9,212 bases of DNA from assembly GCA_002686705.1 (NCBI GenBank), contig NYYH01000057.1, positions 1-9,212 on the forward strand. Direction: 5' to 3'. Of this stretch, positions 5,199 to 9,212 are shown piece by piece. The position numbers and the translations under genes were made by a program. The notes below the pieces were generated by a model. The model was not told where the DNA came from and did no database searches. It saw only the letters and a list, made by a program, of their open reading frames with translations. The number at the start of each line of letters is the position of its first letter. Positions within the stretch are counted from its first letter, which is position 1. This stretch comes from Bacteroidota bacterium. GTDB lineage: Bacteria > Bacteroidota > Bacteroidia > Bacteroidales > F082.

Positions 5199-5231
5199 GG
5201 AGGGTGTCTGACTGTGAAGAATTAGTGGGGG
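5199..5231 (+). repeat. dispersed intergenic repeat R1, copy 3
   Basis: GGAGGG precedes the invariant core (from 5205), and GGGGG follows. The preceding GGATTATACTC aligns with the GGATTTTACTT of copy 4, so the similarity extends upstream. It lies 30 bp beyond the DUF2459 stop, the shortest such distance among the copies. Confidence 0.88.
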
Positions 5232-5261
5232 TATTCAGAACAGCCCCCTGCCGTACCCAAT

Positions 5262-5960
5262 TTATACACCGTTTTTGCAGGTCCGAGTTGACTCAATTGT
5301 TAGTGCTGTATTTGCCTTAGTTAAGTAATTCATAACACTACCAGCTGTTAGTTTCAACTTAGGTGATATATCCATTCCAATACTTTTAAGTCCTTTTGCT
5401 GTCCATCTATTACAGGTATTCATTAAGTAGAAATCCCCGATACCACTATAGAATTTGCTATCTCCATATATCCCTTTTTGAAGTTCCAATAAATTGCCAC
5501 TTCTATCTCTATAAAAGCTACTTGAAATAAAACCAATCAGTGCTGAAAGCTCACCATCATTTAGACACAGCTTTGCCACTTCACTATTTGAAAAATACTC
5601 TTCAACCTTCTGCGGCACAGCAACTGAATGCACAACTGACTCTGTTGGCCAGAATATAGCTCTTAGTGTCAGTCCTAAGGTAGTTTCCTTTGCTTGATAA
5701 AACCCTTTGTCTCCCCAACCAAATTCAATATATGGAGTATTCCCAAATCGTCGCTCCAGCTCAGGCATTACTCTCTGTATTTCGGGTGCTGGAATAACAA
5801 AACCTGTATGCCATCCATGACTTACAACATAAACTTCATTCTGGCCGGAACCTTCAAATTCTTCAGCATAACTAACGATATATGGTTTTGCTGAACATCC
5901 AGCTAATATAATGATTATCAGTAGAATAAAATTTTTCATGGCATGACTTTTTTTGAGCAT
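5262..5960 (-). CDS. DUF2459 (TIGR02117-like) lipoprotein
   Basis: The 232-residue product has a lipoprotein signal (MKNFILLIIIILAGC from residue 8, lipobox Cys22). Family landmarks follow: VYVVSHGWHTGFVIP (43-57), PYIEFGWGDKGFYQ (76-89), FWPTESVVHSVAVP (103-116) and the C-terminal FYLMNTCNRWTAKGLKSIG (177-195). The His pair in HGWHTG and the Cys in NTCN look like possible active-site residues, but the family has no established function that I know of. Length is normal. The first ATG (5958-5960) overlaps the stop of a 9-codon upstream ORF (TAATG). The ATG at 5937-5939 is an alternative that also keeps the full signal; neither has its own ribosome binding site. The gene stands alone and is followed by an R1 copy. 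Confidence 0.87.
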   Translation of the reverse strand: MLKKSHAMKNFILLIIIILAGCSAKPYIVSYAEEFEGSGQNEVYVVSHGWHTGFVIPAPEIQRVMPELERRFGNTPYIEFGWGDKGFYQAKETTLGLTLRAIFWPTESVVHSVAVPQKVEEYFSNSEVAKLCLNDGELSALIGFISSSFYRDRSGNLLELQKGIYGDSKFYSGIGDFYLMNTCNRWTAKGLKSIGMDISPKLKLTAGSVMNYLTKANTALTIESTRTCKNGV

Positions 5961-5989
5961 TAACTTTTTTTAACAAGACAAAACTCCAT
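5960..5989 (-). CDS. possible 9-codon leader ORF coupled to the DUF2459 gene
   Basis: The minus-strand ATG at 5987-5989 is preceded by GAGG three bases upstream and opens an ORF encoding MEFCLVKKS. Its TAA shares one base with the DUF2459 ATG (TAATG). Since that ATG lacks a ribosome binding site, ribosomes ending on the leader could restart there. The spacing of GAGG is tight and the ORF very short, so chance remains possible. Confidence 0.35.
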   Translation of the reverse strand: MEFCLVKKS

Positions 5990-6038
5990 TTTCCTCGGAT
6001 TGAAGTGGCAGAAGATAAGCTATTAGCAGGGATATGAA

Positions 6039-6076
6039 GATGATACGTACATGTTTCACTTGGTTTCCTATTGGTG
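6039..6076 (+). repeat. dispersed intergenic repeat R2, copy 2
   Basis: It matches 4034-4071 at 34 of 38 positions in the same orientation. It lies between the hydrolase stop (6099) and the DUF2459 start (5960), so it would be in the 3' tail of the monooxygenase-hydrolase transcript. I see no stem-loop in it. Confidence 0.75.
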
Positions 6077-6098
6077 GTTTATGTATATTAAGTTCACT

Positions 6099-6878
6099 TC
6101 AAATTTTTTGATAATTGTTTAGGAAATCACGCAATGGAGGAAGAACCTTGTCCGGAGCTTCAATCAAAATTGAGTGTTTCAGATTATCAAGTATAACCAG
6201 TTCTGCATTGGGCAGTGCGTCCACAATCAGCTGATTCAAGCGGGGACTGCATCCCAGATCAAACTCGCCGGTCATAACCAGGCACGGGCATGTAATTTGT
6301 TTGAGCCATGGCAGCATTTCTGTACTGGAGTAAATATCAAATACGCTTAGAAATACCTCCGGTGGAGTCTCAATCACTTGCCGAATTCTTATATCAACTG
6401 CTTCCGGATAGCTGGAAATGAAGTCATGTGTGTACCAACGTTCGATCAGATTATTTAGCACTGACTCAACACCTTTTTTTCGTATTGTTGAAACCACCTT
6501 TTTGACTTTAGCGCTGTCCTCAGGAGTCCTACCTGCAACCGTGCTGAGCAGTGTCAATGTGAGGATTCTCTCAGGATATGTGCGAGCATAGGCCGGTCCG
6601 ACTTGACCACCGAGAGAATGGCCAACAATGTGAATACTCTCATGCCCAAGATGAGCCCGTAAGCCCTCAAGATCTTCGACAAGTTCATCCAGCGAATATG
6701 GAACTGGTGGGACAGGGCTTTCCCCGTGACCTCGCAAATCAAAAGAAACACAGGTGAACTGGTGTTTCAACTCATTGATCAAAGCATTCCATATGATTCG
6801 GCGAGATCCGATACCGTGAACCATATAAAGGGGATCCCCTTTACCTTCAATTGTGTAAGAGACTTCAACTGAACTCAT
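6099..6878 (-). CDS. alpha/beta-fold hydrolase
   Basis: The 259-residue protein is a cytoplasmic serine hydrolase of the alpha/beta fold, in the broad group of enol-lactonases and esterases such as PcaD. The oxyanion-hole region is YMVHGIG (about 18-24), then FDLRGHGES (46-54). The nucleophile elbow is GHSLGG with Ser88, the acid is Asp207 in TGEFDLG, and the base is His235 in LKHSIL, so the triad is complete. I chose the ATG at 6876-6878 because AAAGGA lies seven bases upstream; a longer frame could start only at a TTG (6912-6914) overlapping the monooxygenase gene. It follows the monooxygenase stop by 22 bp and is surely co-transcribed. A monooxygenase-hydrolase pair would suit lactone or ester formation followed by ring opening, but the substrate is unknown. 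Confidence 0.88.
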   Translation of the reverse strand: MSSVEVSYTIEGKGDPLYMVHGIGSRRIIWNALINELKHQFTCVSFDLRGHGESPVPPVPYSLDELVEDLEGLRAHLGHESIHIVGHSLGGQVGPAYARTYPERILTLTLLSTVAGRTPEDSAKVKKVVSTIRKKGVESVLNNLIERWYTHDFISSYPEAVDIRIRQVIETPPEVFLSVFDIYSSTEMLPWLKQITCPCLVMTGEFDLGCSPRLNQLIVDALPNAELVILDNLKHSILIEAPDKVLPPLRDFLNNYQKI

Positions 6879-6885
6879 ATCTGAT

Positions 6886-6891
6886 TCCTTT
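6886..6891 (-). promoter_or_regulatory. ribosome binding site that fixes the hydrolase start
   Basis: Minus-strand AAAGGA lies 7 bases before the ATG at 6876-6878. It is the best Shine-Dalgarno match among the larger genes here and argues against the upstream TTG start. Confidence 0.75.
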
Positions 6892-6900
6892 ACGTGATCA

Positions 6901-7944
6901 TTATCTGGACTCAAACTCTACTGCAGAAGCATGAAAATGAGGTATCACTTCCATGGCAAAACGCTCCATAGCTTCCAAATGCTGAGATTGGGGTTGCCCA
7001 AGATTCGAGTTCATAATGAACTCGTCTACTCCTACATCATCATATTCTGAGAGCTTGTCAACCATTTTTTGGGGAGTACAGATCAGAAGATTCTTCTCAA
7101 GTTCTTCGATAGATTGAAGACAAGGGAGTGAAATGATACACCCGTTTTCGACCTCTCCTGGACCGGTAAATACATTGTCAAAGCGACCGTAATAATCATA
7201 GGCTCTTGCAAGAATGTCCTTGGCTTCCGCTTCGTTCTGAGCACAAAAGCCGACACGGGACATCATGATTCGAAGATCATCTCCTTTTGAGCCCATACCA
7301 GCCTTGGCTTCCTTATGAGCGGTAATTTGAGCCTTGAACAGTTCCGGCTTTCCAGCAAGCGGGGTTGTTTGGATGTGGAAACCTCGCCTTGTGGACGCGG
7401 CAATTCCTTCTGGATTCATAACAGCAATCATCATACGTGGCATCGGCTGGGTCAGAGGGCGTGGCATGATAGTAATTGGCTCAAAATTGTAATAATTTCC
7501 GTTCCAACATACCTCTTCTTCAGAAAGCAAGGCGATTAAGACTTCTACACTTTCATCGAATTTAGATCTGGTTTCCTCCATACGGATACCAAACCGCTCA
7601 ATTTCGTAAGCAAATGCACCGCGCCCAACTCCAAGAACTAATCTACCATCAGTAAGGATGTCGGCTTGTGCTACCTCCCCGGCAAACACGCGCATATCTC
7701 GTATTGGTAAAACTGCTACTGAAGTCACCACTTCAATACGCTCCGTCACACTGGCCACTTTCACCGCCATTTGCAATGGTGAGGGAGTCAGCAGAATATT
7801 GATCAGGTGGTGCTCAGGGATGGTGACACCGTGGTAACAAAGACGTTCCGCTGTCTGTGCTTGTTCCAGCATATCGGAAAAAAGCCTACTCCCTCCATAG
7901 TTTGGATCAGGAAAGTAGCTTGAGAGGAAATGGTTAAATTCCAT
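6901..7944 (-). CDS. luciferase-like (LLM class) flavin-dependent monooxygenase
   Basis: The 347-residue product is a TIM-barrel flavin monooxygenase of the bacterial luciferase superfamily. Visible landmarks are the N-terminal FNHFLSSYFPDPNYGGSRL, TIPEHHL (about 42-48) at the position of the LuxA EHH motif, VVTSVAVLPIRDMRVFAGEVAQADILTDGRLVLGVGRG in pieces across about 72-109, and FDESVEVLIALL (129-140). The family uses reduced FMN (sometimes F420) and O2 for reactions such as aldehyde oxidation or type II Baeyer-Villiger oxidation; the chemistry here is not decidable. I chose the ATG at 7942-7944, preceded by GAAGAG five bases upstream; that site overlaps the alternative GTG at 7948-7950. 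No flavin reductase is nearby, so reduced flavin would come from elsewhere. It is first in a two-gene operon with the hydrolase. Confidence 0.9.
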   Translation of the reverse strand: MEFNHFLSSYFPDPNYGGSRLFSDMLEQAQTAERLCYHGVTIPEHHLINILLTPSPLQMAVKVASVTERIEVVTSVAVLPIRDMRVFAGEVAQADILTDGRLVLGVGRGAFAYEIERFGIRMEETRSKFDESVEVLIALLSEEEVCWNGNYYNFEPITIMPRPLTQPMPRMMIAVMNPEGIAASTRRGFHIQTTPLAGKPELFKAQITAHKEAKAGMGSKGDDLRIMMSRVGFCAQNEAEAKDILARAYDYYGRFDNVFTGPGEVENGCIISLPCLQSIEELEKNLLICTPQKMVDKLSEYDDVGVDEFIMNSNLGQPQSQHLEAMERFAMEVIPHFHASAVEFESR

Positions 7945-7988
7945 AGACACTCTTCATTTCCGTATTCACTTTCTGGTTATTGATGAAC

Positions 7989-7997
7989 ATTCTAGCA
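7989..7997 (-). promoter_or_regulatory. possible extended -10 promoter of the monooxygenase-hydrolase operon
   Basis: The minus strand reads TG-C-TAGAAT here, an extended -10 element one base off consensus, about 45 bp before the monooxygenase ATG. No good -35 box lies 16-18 bp further up, as is usual for extended -10 promoters. The match is modest. Confidence 0.3.
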
Positions 7998-8068
7998 TGA
8001 GGTTATCTAATTTGGATGGCTTGTGAACACTTAATTTGTATCATTATTTGTTTTATTTTGCAAAAAGG

Positions 8069-8134
8069 CGGTTTGTTTTACAAGGAAGTGAGGATTTTAC
8101 TTGGAGGGTGTCTGACTGTGAAGAATTAGTGGGG
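8069..8134 (+). repeat. dispersed intergenic repeat R1, copy 4 (long form)
   Basis: This copy matches the long form at 4101-4166 from CGGTTTGTTTTACAAG through the core (8109-8130) and final G-run. It lies between the secreted-protein stop (8233) and the monooxygenase start. A plus-strand ORF runs across it but has no coding features. Confidence 0.9.
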
Positions 8135-8232
8135 AGTAACACCAACATGCTCCAATCAATTCTCCACAACCATCAGTGCACTCGAAATGACACGATTTTG
8201 GTACTTTTACGGCTGCATAAAGTATATCTTTA

Positions 8233-9212
8233 TTAGAAAGTTATAATGTCTGAAGTTGTAAAAGTATAATACCCATAGCTAGCGTTGGGCAAGACTGTCG
8301 GGAATGCATAGGTGGAGTTATCAATCAAATTATAGATTGTAGGATCTTGGGCTAACAATTCAGCTCTTGTATTGGGGCACCACTCGTTGTCTGCTAAGGC
8401 CTTTCCTGCGGCAGAATCATGCATGTCGAATTTTGAACTGACCGACCAGTATATATATTCAGTCATCTGAGTTGTATAGTCAGCGGAGGAATCGGAATAG
8501 AAATACCATGCTTTTCCTGATTCTACTGATCCATTGTCAGGGCAAGTTGTATTATTGTAAGTCCACGTGCAGGGTGCCTCAGCACATCTTTGAGGCGTTG
8601 AACTACCACGAGCTACATCCATCGCTTGGGCCAAAGTAGAAGTTGAAGTGTTCGATTCTCCAAACACGGTTGGATAAACATTTGAATAGCCATACTGAGT
8701 TATCAAGTGAAATATTTCTTCAATACTTGCGTCATGACTCGAGTTATCCGCATAGTTATCTACAGTTTCATTTGCTCCTAATCCGGAATATTTTGCTGCA
8801 CCAGCTTCTGCCAGTGTATCGGTGTTAAATTCGCTGTCATCTGTATTGTACATGGTCACATAAGTACTCAGATCATTTAATTTTGCCACAACGCACAGAT
8901 TATCTACGGTTCCGTTTTCATCGTTATCAAGCAGTTCAGCTGTAACATTTGCTGCATGTAAGAGTTTCGCATCTGACACTCCCGATGTCGCCAGCAGGCT
9001 AATGCCAAAAACGGTGAGGCCTTTTGTAAAACTGGCACTTTTAGCCAAAGCAGCAGTAACCAAATTTGATGAAATATCTCCGACTTTGCCGACAGCCGTA
9101 TATGAAACTGTACATGTTGAAGTAGAAGTTGAAGTTGAAGTTGAAGTTGATGAATCATCTGACTTCTTGCAGCCAAGAATAAGAAATAATGGGAGTGAGA
9201 CAACCAGTATAA
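8233..9212 (-). CDS. secreted lipoprotein of unknown function with an EEIFH motif (N-terminus outside window)
   Basis: The frame is open to the right edge, giving 325 residues in view and no in-frame ATG, so the start lies beyond 9212. The visible N-terminus is a lipoprotein signal (ILVVSLPLFLILGC, lipobox Cys14), then acidic residues and a Ser-Thr linker (about 20-32). The mature domain has SDAKLLHAANVTAELLDND (about 79-97); DNDENGTVD (96-104), which resembles a calcium-binding EF-hand or dockerin loop; and SIEEIFHLITQYGY (about 162-175). The last resembles the HExxH helix of zinc peptidases with Glu in place of the first His. Four cysteines in CAEAPC, TTC and WCPN may form disulfides. I do not recognise a named family. 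A TTG at 9061-9063 is not the start, since the frame upstream encodes a proper signal peptide. Confidence 0.82.
   Translation of the reverse strand, partial: ILVVSLPLFLILGCKKSDDSSTSTSTSTSTSTCTVSYTAVGKVGDISSNLVTAALAKSASFTKGLTVFGISLLATSGVSDAKLLHAANVTAELLDNDENGTVDNLCVVAKLNDLSTYVTMYNTDDSEFNTDTLAEAGAAKYSGLGANETVDNYADNSSHDASIEEIFHLITQYGYSNVYPTVFGESNTSTSTLAQAMDVARGSSTPQRCAEAPCTWTYNNTTCPDNGSVESGKAWYFYSDSSADYTTQMTEYIYWSVSSKFDMHDSAAGKALADNEWCPNTRAELLAQDPTIYNLIDNSTYAFPTVLPNASYGYYTFTTSDIITF
9121..9150 (-). repeat. hexanucleotide microsatellite encoding the Ser-Thr linker
   Basis: Five 6-bp units AGTTGA (the first is AGTAGA) run in tandem and encode alternating Ser and Thr on the minus strand, just after the lipobox. 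Changes of one unit add or remove two residues without a frameshift, so the linker length could vary between strains. Confidence 0.8.

Noticed and set aside
110..8134. R1 copies as a CRISPR-like or tandem array
   Set aside because: The copies are kilobases apart, with no regular spacers and no cas genes in the window.
8202..8224. TACTTT/AAAGTA dyad after the secreted-protein stop as a terminator
   Set aside because: The stem is only six mostly A-T pairs with an 11-base loop and lacks a following U-run.
8036..8236. 66-codon plus-strand ORF between the monooxygenase and secreted-protein genes
   Set aside because: It runs across repeat R1 copy 4, has no ribosome binding site and no recognisable features; it is chance openness of repeat DNA.
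8904..9203. 99-codon minus-strand ORF with Leu-Gln repeats
   Set aside because: It is the shifted frame of the Ser-Thr microsatellite region inside the secreted lipoprotein gene, whose own frame encodes a lipoprotein signal.

Overview
The window is a gene-poor accessory-type stretch of a Gram-negative bacterial genome, AT-rich by eye. The Gram-negative reading rests on three predicted lipoproteins, a Tat-exported periplasmic molybdenum enzyme and generally weak Shine-Dalgarno sites. I cannot name the organism. All confident genes are on the minus strand. They look like a string of unrelated one- and two-gene units separated by 150-330 bp spacers, not one operon.

Layout. Bases 1-638 hold no confident gene but are rich in structure. 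They contain the 3' half of a tRNA-Arg(UCU) gene (minus strand). On each side of it lies a pair of TGGCACA heptamers, both pairs with the same 11-bp spacing. Between the half tRNA and the right-hand pair is a 75-bp imperfect inverted repeat. I read this as a tyrosine-recombinase attachment region (attP-like or a tandem-island junction); no integrase gene is in view. Bases 639-1178 encode a DUF3750 lipoprotein that stops early for the family. Bases 1325-3902 are a two-gene operon for a Tat-exported molybdenum hydroxylase of the isoquinoline 1-oxidoreductase type: the [2Fe-2S] subunit, then the Mo-cofactor subunit. Bases 4232-4966 encode a divergent sirtuin, without the zinc cysteines and with altered NAD-site motifs, preceded by a consensus sigma-70 promoter. 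Bases 5262-5960 encode a DUF2459 lipoprotein, possibly coupled to a 9-codon upstream ORF. Bases 6099-7944 are a two-gene operon of a luciferase-like flavin monooxygenase and an alpha/beta hydrolase. Bases 8233-9212 hold most of a secreted lipoprotein, open at the window edge, with a Ser-Thr linker, a calcium-loop-like motif and an EEIFH motif.

The linking theme is the spacers. A short dispersed repeat (core TGTCTGACTGTGAAGAATTA) occurs four times in near-identical form (about 110-141, 4101-4166, 5199-5231, 8069-8134), always in the same orientation, plus two decayed relatives (3968-3999, 5094-5129). A second repeat occurs at 4034-4071 and 6039-6076. Together with the attachment region this points to a recombination-prone accessory region assembled in pieces.

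Functionally, the two catabolic units (Mo hydroxylase; flavin monooxygenase plus hydrolase) fit oxidation of aromatic, heterocyclic or cyclic-ketone compounds, but no substrate can be read from the sequence. The sirtuin and the lipoproteins have no visible link to them.
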